Source: Accumulibacter sp.
GTDB taxonomy: Bacteria > Pseudomonadota > Gammaproteobacteria > Burkholderiales > Rhodocyclaceae
Length of the DNA stretch: 23,862 nt
NCBI GenBank assembly: GCA_031264825.1
Contig: JAISDL010000178.1
Location: forward strand, 1-23,862
Direction: 5' to 3'
Shown: positions 1 through 6,847 of the stretch, piece after piece
Layout of the letters: every line of letters begins with the position of its first letter
Position numbering within the stretch: the stretch's first letter is position 1
The notes under the pieces: model-generated
What the model saw: only the letters and a program-made list of their open reading frames with translations
Databases searched by the model: none
Told to the model about the DNA's origin: nothing
Made by a program: the position numbers and the translations under genes

Positions 1-102
1 GTCTTCCCGAAAACTGCGCCGCAAGAGATGACTACGGTAGACCTTCCCGTTGTAGTTTCGGGTCGTCGTGACGACGTGCGCGGGTCCGGTTCGAGAGGGC
101 AT
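1..102 (-). CDS. IS1634/IS4-like family transposase, N-terminal fragment (cut by window edge)
   Basis: Reading the minus strand from an ATG at 102 gives 34 uninterrupted codons to the window edge. The peptide contains VVTTTRNYNGKVYRSHLLRR followed by SFRED. This matches my recollection of how many IS1634-type DDE transposases begin (a TTTR-Y-GKVY-HLLR-SYRE-DGK pattern); I could not search for it. The catalytic DDE domain would lie beyond the window. A strong promoter (-35 at 132-137, -10 at 109-114) ends about 7 nt before the ATG, so the message would be nearly leaderless if this start is right. The upstream frame stays open for several codons, but no better start is visible. Whether the full gene is intact is unknown. 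Confidence 0.6.
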   Translation of the reverse strand, partial: MPSRTGPAHVVTTTRNYNGKVYRSHLLRRSFRED

Positions 103-108
103 AACGCA

Positions 109-137
109 ATAATAAACCTTCTCTCAACAGAAGTCAA
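109..137 (-). promoter_or_regulatory. Sigma-70-type promoter of the transposase
   Basis: On the minus strand TTGACT (137-132) and TATTAT (114-109) are separated by exactly 17 nt, each matching five of six consensus bases. Expected transcription start is near 102-103, at the transposase ATG. A short hairpin (CTTCT/AGAAG, 118-122 with 129-133) lies in the spacer. Confidence 0.65.
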
Positions 138-202
138 CCTATTTAGTGACTACATTTTGCACATAAACCTACCCCGCTACACCCCTCAAACCCTGTCACC
201 AC

Positions 203-217
203 CAGCCTTTCAGGCTG
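203..217. terminator. Perfect 6-bp hairpin, weak terminator candidate
   Basis: CAGCCT (203-208) and AGGCTG (212-217) pair around a 3-nt loop and are followed on the plus strand by only three T residues. It lies between the IS end and alr, so it could be the remaining terminator of a lost upstream gene. The short T tract makes termination uncertain. Confidence 0.35.
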
Positions 218-256
218 TTTAGGTCGGAAAATCGCGGGGGAACTTCGGGCTAACTT

Positions 257-298
257 CTCTGTCTCCCGTTTCCTGTCTCCTGTCCTCTGTCTCCTGTT
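257..298. repeat. Period-7 tandem repeat, six heptads
   Basis: Six consecutive 7-bp units run in perfect register: ctctgtc, tcccgtt, tcctgtc, tcctgtc, ctctgtc, tcctgtt. On the minus strand the consensus is close to GACAGGA/GACAGAG. The same family recurs at 20067-20252. It ends 43 nt before the alr start codon and so probably lies in the alr promoter or leader region. It resembles the heptameric STRR repeats known from cyanobacteria in form, but no relationship is claimed. Confidence 0.8.
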
Positions 299-341
299 TA
301 GGGCAAAATGCGTCTTTCAGGGTCTTTAAAGGATTCTTTCG

Positions 342-1421
342 ATGCCTCGTCCGATCCAGGCGCGTATCGACGCGTCGGCGCTTCGCCATAATTTTGCGCG
401 CGTCAGGGAGTACGCCGGCGCCAAGGCGAAAATCTGGGCCGTCGTCAAGGCCGACGCTTACGGGCACGGCCTGCTCCGTGCCGTGCGCGCGCTCGACGCG
501 CTCGCGGACGGTTTCGCGCTCCTCGACATTCAGGAGGGCGTCGCGCTGCGCGAAGCGGGGGTTCGCCAGCCGATTCTGCTTCTCGAAGGTTTTTTCGAGG
601 CGCGCGACGTTCCGCTGTGCGCGCGTTACGCGCTGACGCCGGCGATTCACTGCGCCGAACAAGTCGAGATGCTCGAAAAGGCGCGCCTCGAAACACCGCT
701 ACCGGTCTACCTCAAGCTGAATACCGGGATGAATCGCCTGGGTTTCACGCGGGAAAGCATCGTGCCGGTCAGGGCGCGCCTGCTCGAATCGCATCGTTTG
801 AGCGCGATTACGCTGATGACACATTTCGCCGACGCCGACAACGCGCGGGGGATATACGAACAGTCGGAGCGCTTCCGTGCCTTGCGCGCGCTTTTTCCGG
901 AGAGTTTTGCGGTTTCGACGGCGAATTCGGCCGCGATCCTGCGTTACCCGGGGACGGCGGAAGGCTGGGTTCGCCCCGGGATCGTCCTTTACGGCGCGAG
1001 TCCGTTCGAGGACAGGAGTGCTGCGGATTTCGACCTGAAGCCCGTGATGACGCTCACGAGCCGCATCCTCGAAGTGCAGGAACTTGTCTGCGGAGAGCGC
1101 GTCGGTTACGGCGGCCTCTTCACCGCCCTAGCGCCGACGCGGGTCGGGGTCGTCGCGTGCGGCTACGCGGACGGCTACCCGCGTCACGCGCCGAACGGAA
1201 CGCCGATCCTCGTCGCCGGACGCAGGACGGCGACGGTCGGCCGCGTTTCGATGGATATGCTGACGTGCGACCTGACCGGAATCCCCGAAGCCGGGGTCGG
1301 CAGCCCGGTGACGCTCTGGGGCGAGGGACTTCCCGCCGACGAGGTCGCCGCGTCGGCGGGAACGGTCGCGTACGAATTGTTCTGCGCGTTGGCGCGGCGC
1401 GTTCCGGTCGTCGAGTCCTGA
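342..1421 (+). CDS. alr: Alanine racemase
   Basis: PLP-dependent racemase making D-alanine for peptidoglycan in the cytoplasm. The 359-residue length is normal. The N-terminal TIM barrel carries the PLP lysine K36 in AVVKADAYGHG. Further family landmarks are R132 in GMNRLGF, the PLP-phosphate region RPGIVLYG (211-218), the second catalytic base Y256 in VGYGG, SMDM (303-306) and Y344 in AYELFC in the C-terminal beta domain. An AAAGGA ribosome binding site (328-333) lies 8 nt before the ATG, which fixes the start. The stop is only 2 nt before radA, so the two are cotranscribed. The gene could be the catabolic paralogue dadX, but the pairing with radA favours the biosynthetic alr. Upstream lie a heptad repeat and an IS end rather than the transporter gene often found there. 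Confidence 0.95.
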   Translation: MPRPIQARIDASALRHNFARVREYAGAKAKIWAVVKADAYGHGLLRAVRALDALADGFALLDIQEGVALREAGVRQPILLLEGFFEARDVPLCARYALTPAIHCAEQVEMLEKARLETPLPVYLKLNTGMNRLGFTRESIVPVRARLLESHRLSAITLMTHFADADNARGIYEQSERFRALRALFPESFAVSTANSAAILRYPGTAEGWVRPGIVLYGASPFEDRSAADFDLKPVMTLTSRILEVQELVCGERVGYGGLFTALAPTRVGVVACGYADGYPRHAPNGTPILVAGRRTATVGRVSMDMLTCDLTGIPEAGVGSPVTLWGEGLPADEVAASAGTVAYELFCALARRVPVVES

Positions 1422-1423
1422 AG

Positions 1424-2788
1424 ATGGCGAAGGCGAAAACGCTCTACGCCTGCACCGAGTGCGGCGACGTATCGAGCCGCTGGCAGGGACGCTGTCCGGC
1501 GTGCGGCGCGTGGAATACGCTCGTCGAGACGAGCGCCCCAGCGGCGCCGCAAAGCGCCAACCGCTTTGCGGCTCTGGCCGGGACGGCGCACGTCCAGCCA
1601 CTTTCGGAAATCGAGGCGCGCGAGGAAGATCGCCTGCCGACGCGGATCGACGAATTCGACCGCGCGCTCGGCGGCGGCCTCGTCGCGGGCGGCGTCGTCC
1701 TGCTCGGCGGCGACCCCGGAATCGGCAAGAGCACCCTGCTCTTGCAGGCGCTGACGGGGCTTTCGGGAACGCATCGCGTGCTTTACGTAAGCGGCGAGGA
1801 GTCGGGGCAGCAGATCGCGTTGCGCGCGCGCCGTCTCGCGCTCGATACGAAGGACTTCCGTCTGCTCGCCGAAGTCAACCTCGAAAAGATTCTTGCCGTC
1901 TTGCAGACGGAGAATCCGCGCGTCGCCGTCGTCGACTCGATCCAGACGCTCTGGTCGAGTCCGCTCAATTCCGCGCCGGGGTCGGTCGCGCAGGTGCGCG
2001 AGTGCGCCGCGCAACTCACGCGCCTCGCCAAGCAGACCGGGATCGCGCTGATCCTCGTCGGCCACGTCACCAAGGAGGGCGCGCTCGCGGGTCCGCGCGT
2101 CCTGGAACACATCGTCGATACGGTCCTTTATTTCGAGGGGGATACGCATTCGAGTTTCCGCTTGATCCGCGCGGTCAAGAACCGCTACGGCGCGGTCAAC
2201 GAGATCGGCGTCTTTGCGATGACCGACAAGGGTTTGAAGCCCGTCAGCAACCCGTCGGCAATCTTTCTTTCGCCGGACGCGCGAGACGTTCCGGGTCTTT
2301 GCGTTCTCGTCACGCAGGAGGGAACGCGGCCCCTGCTCGTCGAAATCCAGGCGCTCGTCGACCAAGCGCAGACGAATCCAAGACGTTTGACCGTCGGACT
2401 CGACCCGCAGCGTCTCGCGATGCTGCTCGCGGTCGCGCACCGCCACGCGGGAATCCAGTGCTTCGATCAGGACGTTTTCGTCAACGCGGTCGGCGGCGTC
2501 CGAATCGGGGAGACGGCGGCCGACCTGGCGGTCCTCTTGGCGATCGTCTCTTCTCTGACGAACCGCCCTCTGCCGGAAAAGCTCGTCGTTTTCGGCGAAG
2601 TCGGGCTCGCGGGTGAAATCCGCCCTGCCCCGCGCGGTCAGGAAAGGCTCAAAGAGGCTTCCAAACTCGGCTTCACGCGCGCGTTGATCCCGTACGCCAA
2701 CCGCCCGAAGGGCAATATCCCCGGAATCGAGGTCTTCGCCGTCAAGCGCGTCGACGAAGCCTTGCGGCTTTTACGCGAAATCGCTTGA
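1424..2788 (+). CDS. radA: DNA repair protein RadA
   Basis: RecA-like branch-migration ATPase that processes recombination intermediates. The 454-residue protein has the complete architecture: an N-terminal C4 zinc finger (C10, C13, C24, C27), Walker A GGDPGIGKST (95-104), Walker B around VAVVDS (167-172), the RadA signature KNRYG at 252-256 (a Y variant of KNRFG), and a C-terminal Lon-protease-like domain that in RadA is structural rather than proteolytic. The reading frame is open far upstream, through alr in another frame, but the zinc finger begins just after the ATG at 1424, so that start is chosen. There is little ribosome binding site, and the 2-nt spacing from the alr stop suggests translational coupling. 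Downstream it faces metZ convergently. Confidence 0.95.
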   Translation: MAKAKTLYACTECGDVSSRWQGRCPACGAWNTLVETSAPAAPQSANRFAALAGTAHVQPLSEIEAREEDRLPTRIDEFDRALGGGLVAGGVVLLGGDPGIGKSTLLLQALTGLSGTHRVLYVSGEESGQQIALRARRLALDTKDFRLLAEVNLEKILAVLQTENPRVAVVDSIQTLWSSPLNSAPGSVAQVRECAAQLTRLAKQTGIALILVGHVTKEGALAGPRVLEHIVDTVLYFEGDTHSSFRLIRAVKNRYGAVNEIGVFAMTDKGLKPVSNPSAIFLSPDARDVPGLCVLVTQEGTRPLLVEIQALVDQAQTNPRRLTVGLDPQRLAMLLAVAHRHAGIQCFDQDVFVNAVGGVRIGETAADLAVLLAIVSSLTNRPLPEKLVVFGEVGLAGEIRPAPRGQERLKEASKLGFTRALIPYANRPKGNIPGIEVFAVKRVDEALRLLREIA

Positions 2789-2922
2789 GCGCGCGGCGAA
2801 GCCGACCGGGGTGTCGTACACCATTCCGCTTCCAAATCGTTCATGCCGAGAAGACGAGCCGCAAACAGTACAAGTAGTACGGCAAGGCGAAGTCGACAAA
2901 GGAATGGACGATTTGGAAAGAA
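2789..2922. other. Convergent intergenic region between radA and metZ, with an inverted repeat
   Basis: This 134-nt gap separates two converging genes, where a bidirectional terminator would be expected. No classical GC hairpin plus T tract is visible. There is an exact 11-bp inverted repeat (ttccaaatcgt at 2830-2840, acgatttggaa at 2908-2918) with a 67-nt loop, the right arm ending 4 nt from the metZ stop codon. Short open frames cross the gap on both strands, but none has a start with a ribosome binding site or a recognisable product. Confidence 0.5.
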
Positions 2923-4098
2923 TCAGACGCTCGAAAGCCCGCGTTCGAGGTCAGCCTGGACGTCGACGGGCGCCTCCAAGCCGATCGAGAGGCGGAGCAG
3001 ATTTTCGCCGATCCCGCTCGCGGCGCGCGCCTCGGGCGTGATGCGGCCGTGCGTCGTCGAGGCGGGGTGCGTCAGCGTCGTTTTCACGTCGCCCAGATTC
3101 GCAGTTACCGAAAGCAGTTCGCAACTGTCGACGACCCGCCACGCTTCGGTGCGCGCGCCCTTGACTTCGAAGGCGACGATCGCGCCGCCGCTCTTTTGCT
3201 GGCGCCGCGCGAGCGCGTATTGCGGGTGCGATTCTAGGCCGGGGTAGTAGACGCGCGCGACGGCGGGGTGGCTTTCGAGCCAGCGCGCGACGATAAGCGC
3301 GTTTGCTGACTGCGCTTCGACGCGTATCTTGAGCGTTTCGAGTCCCTTGAGCAGAACCCAGGCGTTGAAGGGGGAAATCGCCGGCCCCGCCGAACGCATG
3401 AACTTGAGCATTTCTTCGACTTTTTCCTTCGTCGTCACGACGGCGCCGCCGAGGACGCGCCCCTGCCCGTCGAGGAATTTCGTCGCCGAATGCACGACGG
3501 CGTCCACCCCGTATTCCAGCGGGCGCTGGAGGATCGGCGTGCAGAAGCAGTTGTCGACGGCGGTGAGGATTCCGCGCGCGCGCGCGACATTGACGAGCGC
3601 GTCGATGTCGGAAATCTCGGTCAGCGGGTTCGAAGGCGTTTCGAGGAAGAAGAGGCGCGTTTCGGGAAGAATCGCGGCTTCCCAGTCGACAGTCGCCGTT
3701 TGGGAAACGAAGGTCGTCCTGACGGCAAAGCGCGACAGGATGTTCCCGAAGAGTTGTTGCGTCGCGCCGAAAAGTCCCCGTGACGCGACGATATGGTCGC
3801 CCGCCTTGCAGAAGGACATGACGAGCATCAGGATCGCCGACATGCCGGACGCCGTCGCAAGGCAGGCTTCTCCCCCTTCGAGCGCGGCAAGGCGTTCCTG
3901 GAACGACGTGACCGTCGGGTTGCTGAAGCGCGAGTAGACGTTCCCGTCTTCTTCTCCGGAAAAGCGCTTCGCCGCCTGCTCGGCGTTCGAGAAGACGAAG
4001 CTCGACGTCAAATAGAGCGCCTCGGCGTGTTCGTTGTACTGGCTGCGCGGCTGCGCCTGACGCACGGCCAGCGTTTCGGGTTGGTATTTTCTTTCCAT
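2923..4098 (-). CDS. metZ: O-succinylhomoserine sulfhydrylase
   Basis: Cys/Met-metabolism PLP enzyme (fold type I) that makes homocysteine directly from O-succinylhomoserine and sulfide. It has 391 residues from the ATG at 4098. Landmarks, numbered from that ATG, are YSRFSNPT near residue 55, a serine-rich phosphate-binding segment ATASGMS near 81-87, DNCFCTP near 182-188, and the PLP lysine K207 in HSATKFLDGQGRVLGG. The frame also offers a TTG start at 4107 overlapping the purF stop; the ATG 9 nt further in gives a more usual N-terminus (MERKYQPETLAV) and is preferred. No strong ribosome binding site is visible, so translation is probably coupled to purF. The purF-metZ order is common in betaproteobacteria. 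Cystathionine gamma-synthase or O-acetylhomoserine sulfhydrylase are the alternatives; context favours MetZ. Confidence 0.88.
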   Translation of the reverse strand: MERKYQPETLAVRQAQPRSQYNEHAEALYLTSSFVFSNAEQAAKRFSGEEDGNVYSRFSNPTVTSFQERLAALEGGEACLATASGMSAILMLVMSFCKAGDHIVASRGLFGATQQLFGNILSRFAVRTTFVSQTATVDWEAAILPETRLFFLETPSNPLTEISDIDALVNVARARGILTAVDNCFCTPILQRPLEYGVDAVVHSATKFLDGQGRVLGGAVVTTKEKVEEMLKFMRSAGPAISPFNAWVLLKGLETLKIRVEAQSANALIVARWLESHPAVARVYYPGLESHPQYALARRQQKSGGAIVAFEVKGARTEAWRVVDSCELLSVTANLGDVKTTLTHPASTTHGRITPEARAASGIGENLLRLSIGLEAPVDVQADLERGLSSV

Positions 4099-4103
4099 GA
4101 TGA

Positions 4104-5630
4104 TCAATTATCCATGTCGAGGTTGAGCGCGAGCTGGCGGGAATCGCCTTCGTCGGCGATCGGCGCGTCGGTGTTTCCTGTACGCTGTTTTTCCACCGAG
4201 TCGAGATATTCTTCGGTCACGTCGCCGGTCACGTAGATTCCGTCGAAGCACGAGCAGTCGAACTGCATAAGCCCCGGGTTGGCGCCGCGAACGGCGGCTT
4301 TGAGCGATTCCAGGTCCTGGAATACGAGCGCGTCGGCGCCGATCTCCCGCGCGATTTCGGATTCGCTCTTCCCGCTCGCGATGAGTTCGGAGCGCGTCGG
4401 CATGTCGATTCCATAGACGTTCGGGTAGCGCACAGGCGGCGCCGCCGACGCGAAATACACCTTGTGCGCGCCTGCAGCGCGCGCCATTTCGACGATTTCA
4501 CGGCTCGTCGTCCCGCGAACGATCGAGTCGTCGACGAGCAGGACGCGCTTCCCCTTGAATTCCTGCGCGACCGTGTTGAGCTTTTGACGCACCGACTGTT
4601 TACGGACCGCCTGCCCCGGCATGATGAAGGTGCGGCCGATGTAGCGATTCCGGACGAAGCCTTCGCGGTACGGCAGGCCGAGACGCTGCGCGAGCTGCAT
4701 CGCCGAGGGTCGGCTGGAATCGGGAATCGGGATGACGACGTCGATGTCTTCGACCGGAATCTGTTTGACGACCTTGTCGGCAAGACGCTCGCCCATCAGG
4801 AGGCGGGCTTCATAGACCGAAACGCCGTCGATCACCGAATCGGGCCGCGCGAGATAGACGTACTCGAAGATGCACGGCGCGAGGAGCGGTTTGTCGGCGC
4901 ACTGGCGAAAATGCAGGCGACGCTCCATATCGACGAAAAGGGCTTCTCCGGGGGCGAGGTCGCGCAGCACGGAAAATCCGAGCGTATCGAGCGCGACCGA
5001 CTCGGACGCGACGAGGTATTCCTTCCCCGCGTCGGTCTCGTTGACACCGACGACGATCGGGCGGATTCCGAAAGGGTCGCGGAACGCGAGCATCCCGTAT
5101 CCAGCGATCATCACGACGACCGCATAAGCGCCCTTGCAGCGGCGAAAGACGCCCGAGACGGCGGTGAAAATCGTGTCGACGTCGAGCTGGACACCCTTGG
5201 CGAGTTCCTGCAATTCGTGCGCCAGGACATTCAGCAAGACTTCCGAATCGGAATTCGTGTTGATATGACGCAGGTCCTGATGGAACATGCGCTCCTGAAG
5301 CTGCGTCGTATTGGTCAGGTTTCCGTTGTGCGCGAGGACGAGGCCGAACGGGGAATTGACGTAGAAAGGCTGCGACTCGGCGGAATCGGAATGCGAACCC
5401 GCCGTCGGATAACGGCAGTGCGCGATCCCCATGTTGCCCGGGAGCGCGCGCATGTTCCGCGTCCGAAAGACGTCGCGCACCATCCCGCGCCCCTTGTGCA
5501 TGAAAAACGCATTATCCCTGCTCGTCGCAATTCCGGCGGCATCCTGCCCGCGGTGCTGCAAAACCATGAGTCCATCATAAAGAAGCTGGTTGACCGGCCC
5601 AACCGCAACCACTCCGAGAATACCGCACAT
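4104..5630 (-). CDS. purF: Amidophosphoribosyltransferase
   Basis: First committed enzyme of purine synthesis: transfers glutamine amide nitrogen to PRPP to give phosphoribosylamine. The 508-residue protein starts MCGILG, so the N-terminal nucleophile glutamine amidotransferase uses C2 directly, as in E. coli, with no propeptide. LQHRGQDAAGI (24-34) and HNGNLTN (101-107) belong to the glutaminase domain. The C-terminal phosphoribosyltransferase domain has the PRPP loop VLLVDDSIVRGTTSRE (363-378). The length matches E. coli PurF (about 505). It lies 15 nt after cvpA, the same cvpA-purF pairing as in gammaproteobacteria. A GAGG sequence lies within the short gap before the ATG. Its 3' end abuts metZ. 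Confidence 0.97.
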   Translation of the reverse strand: MCGILGVVAVGPVNQLLYDGLMVLQHRGQDAAGIATSRDNAFFMHKGRGMVRDVFRTRNMRALPGNMGIAHCRYPTAGSHSDSAESQPFYVNSPFGLVLAHNGNLTNTTQLQERMFHQDLRHINTNSDSEVLLNVLAHELQELAKGVQLDVDTIFTAVSGVFRRCKGAYAVVVMIAGYGMLAFRDPFGIRPIVVGVNETDAGKEYLVASESVALDTLGFSVLRDLAPGEALFVDMERRLHFRQCADKPLLAPCIFEYVYLARPDSVIDGVSVYEARLLMGERLADKVVKQIPVEDIDVVIPIPDSSRPSAMQLAQRLGLPYREGFVRNRYIGRTFIMPGQAVRKQSVRQKLNTVAQEFKGKRVLLVDDSIVRGTTSREIVEMARAAGAHKVYFASAAPPVRYPNVYGIDMPTRSELIASGKSESEIAREIGADALVFQDLESLKAAVRGANPGLMQFDCSCFDGIYVTGDVTEEYLDSVEKQRTGNTDAPIADEGDSRQLALNLDMDN

Positions 5631-5645
5631 AAATACCCGCCCTCG

Positions 5646-6134
5646 TCAAAATCGAATTTGTCTGGCCATTTCCGGCGGCATCCAGGGCCTGCAGGCCAGT
5701 ACCGCCGTTTCGAGCGGCGTCGCCAGCACCGCGCCGCGCCACCAGGTCTTTCTCGGCAAATCGGTCATTCCGCCCGCGGCGACGAGCGCCAGGACGATCA
5801 GCATTCCGCGCGCGACGCCGAAAATGACGCCGAGCACACGGTCGGTCGTACTCAGTCCCAGGGCTTTCAGAACGCTTTTCATCGCCGCTCGCACGAGGCT
5901 GATGATGAACAGGATCACGATGACGATGCCGACCCACGCGGCCAGGAGGCGCAGAACAGGGTCGGCGATCGACGAGAAGAGCGCGTTGGCGACTGCGTTC
6001 CCGCACCATTTCGCCATGAGGAAGGCAAAGACCCACGCGCACAGAGCGATGATCTCGCCGACGACGCCGCGCCAGCCCCCCAGAAGAACCGAGATCAGGA
6101 CGATCGCGATCACGAGTGAATCGAATGCCTTCAT
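5646..6134 (-). CDS. cvpA: CvpA family inner-membrane protein
   Basis: Small integral membrane protein named for its requirement in colicin V production; its real role is still poorly defined and has been linked to envelope stress. The 162 residues contain four hydrophobic stretches at about 6-22, 28-43, 61-84 and 102-122, the usual CvpA layout, and the WRG motif of the first loop (GGWRGVVGE, 19-27). The C-terminal tail ends about 40 residues after the last helix. The ATG overlaps the upstream SPOR-protein stop by one base (TGATG), and purF follows 15 nt later, so it is firmly inside the operon. Confidence 0.93.
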   Translation of the reverse strand: MKAFDSLVIAIVLISVLLGGWRGVVGEIIALCAWVFAFLMAKWCGNAVANALFSSIADPVLRLLAAWVGIVIVILFIISLVRAAMKSVLKALGLSTTDRVLGVIFGVARGMLIVLALVAAGGMTDLPRKTWWRGAVLATPLETAVLACRPWMPPEMARQIRF

Positions 6135-6823
6135 CAGGGCCTGGCCGCGACGACTCCGTTGACGCCGATCCGCTTCATTTTCGCCAGCGCCTGATCCGCT
6201 GCGGATTTCGTTGCGAAAGGCCCCGCGCGGAGGCGCGTTTTTTTACCGTCGGGCGATTCGAGCGGCTCGGTGAAGGTTTTCACGCCCAAGCTGCCCAGCT
6301 TCGACTGAAGGCTCGTGACGTTCGCGGGGTTGGAAAAAGCGCCGATCAGGATGACGAAACGCGCGGGCGCGTCGGGTTCGGAGAAGCGTCCGCTCAGAAT
6401 GTCTTCGGCGCGTTTCTTTTCGGCGAGCTGCGCTGGCGTCAGCTTCTCTTCGGGTTTCCCCGTCGGCTTGGTCGCCGGCTTGTCGGCGGGCTTGCGCGCT
6501 TCGCCCTGGCTCGTCGACGCGGGAGGCGCGGCCCCCGGCGAGGAGGCGGAGGGCGCTGGAGAAGCCGAAGGCGCGGAGGAAGGCGCTGGGGCGGATGGAG
6601 CGCTGGAAGCGCCTGAATTGTTTGAACTCCGCGCGGGCGCGTTCGGTCTGAACGGCGTATCCTCTCCGGGAATCAGGAGTCGCACGCTCTGCGGCGGCTC
6701 CGGCTCGTCGTCCATGATCATCGGCAAAACCGCTGCGATGAAACCGGCGAGCGCGACCGAGCCGACCAAGCGGCGGCGCGCACGCTTTTTCAACTGCGTT
6801 TTCACATCGACGGAATCAGGCAT
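6134..6823 (-). CDS. SPOR domain-containing protein (DedD-like)
   Basis: Predicted bitopic inner-membrane protein with a periplasmic peptidoglycan-binding SPOR domain, the kind that localises to the septum by binding denuded glycan strands. It has 229 residues: a basic cytoplasmic start (KKRARRR, 12-18), one transmembrane helix at about 19-36, a long low-complexity Ala/Pro/Ser linker (60-105), a Lys/Pro segment (108-128), and a C-terminal SPOR domain (about 153-228) with the typical ILIGAFSNPANV and RLRAGPF motifs. The position between folC and cvpA is that of dedD in many proteobacteria, supporting orthology, but sequence conservation outside the SPOR domain is low, so no symbol is given. 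The ATG is 24 nt after folC; the stop overlaps the cvpA start. Confidence 0.88.
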   Translation of the reverse strand: MPDSVDVKTQLKKRARRRLVGSVALAGFIAAVLPMIMDDEPEPPQSVRLLIPGEDTPFRPNAPARSSNNSGASSAPSAPAPSSAPSASPAPSASSPGAAPPASTSQGEARKPADKPATKPTGKPEEKLTPAQLAEKKRAEDILSGRFSEPDAPARFVILIGAFSNPANVTSLQSKLGSLGVKTFTEPLESPDGKKTRLRAGPFATKSAADQALAKMKRIGVNGVVAARP

Positions 6824-6847
6824 TCGTGTATCCGAAAATCGATCGCT

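Larger units (their letters stand above)
1..186 (-). mobile_element. End of an IS1634/IS4-like insertion sequence (partial, runs off the window)
   Basis: This stretch holds the first codons of a transposase on the minus strand, its promoter, and an AT-rich segment (about 109-170) that differs in composition from the GC-rich surroundings. The outer boundary is a guess: the terminal inverted repeat cannot be recognised because the other end of the element lies outside the window. The composition shift ends in the block around 165-186. No target-site duplication can be assigned. The element lies immediately upstream of alr, so it marks a place where gene order was probably rearranged. Confidence 0.5.

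Noticed and set aside
78..102. tRNA-like T-arm (GGTTCGA) near the left edge
   Set aside because: The stem does not pair with the loop in the right register, no acceptor, D or anticodon arm is present, and the segment is explained by the transposase start.
617..1423. N-terminal extension of the radA frame through alr, suggesting a fusion
   Set aside because: The extension is the wrong frame of alr; the RadA zinc finger begins right after the ATG at 1424.
1184..2446. 420-codon minus-strand frame opposite alr and radA
   Set aside because: Shadow frame: no ribosome binding site or domains, and it crosses two conserved genes.
2811..2920. Small genes in the radA-metZ gap on either strand
   Set aside because: Short frames exist, including a hydrophobic one on the minus strand, but none has a credible start, ribosome binding site or recognisable sequence.
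4464..6119. 551-codon plus-strand frame opposite purF and cvpA
   Set aside because: Composition dominated by Arg, Asp and Glu, no motifs, and purF and cvpA on the other strand are unmistakable.
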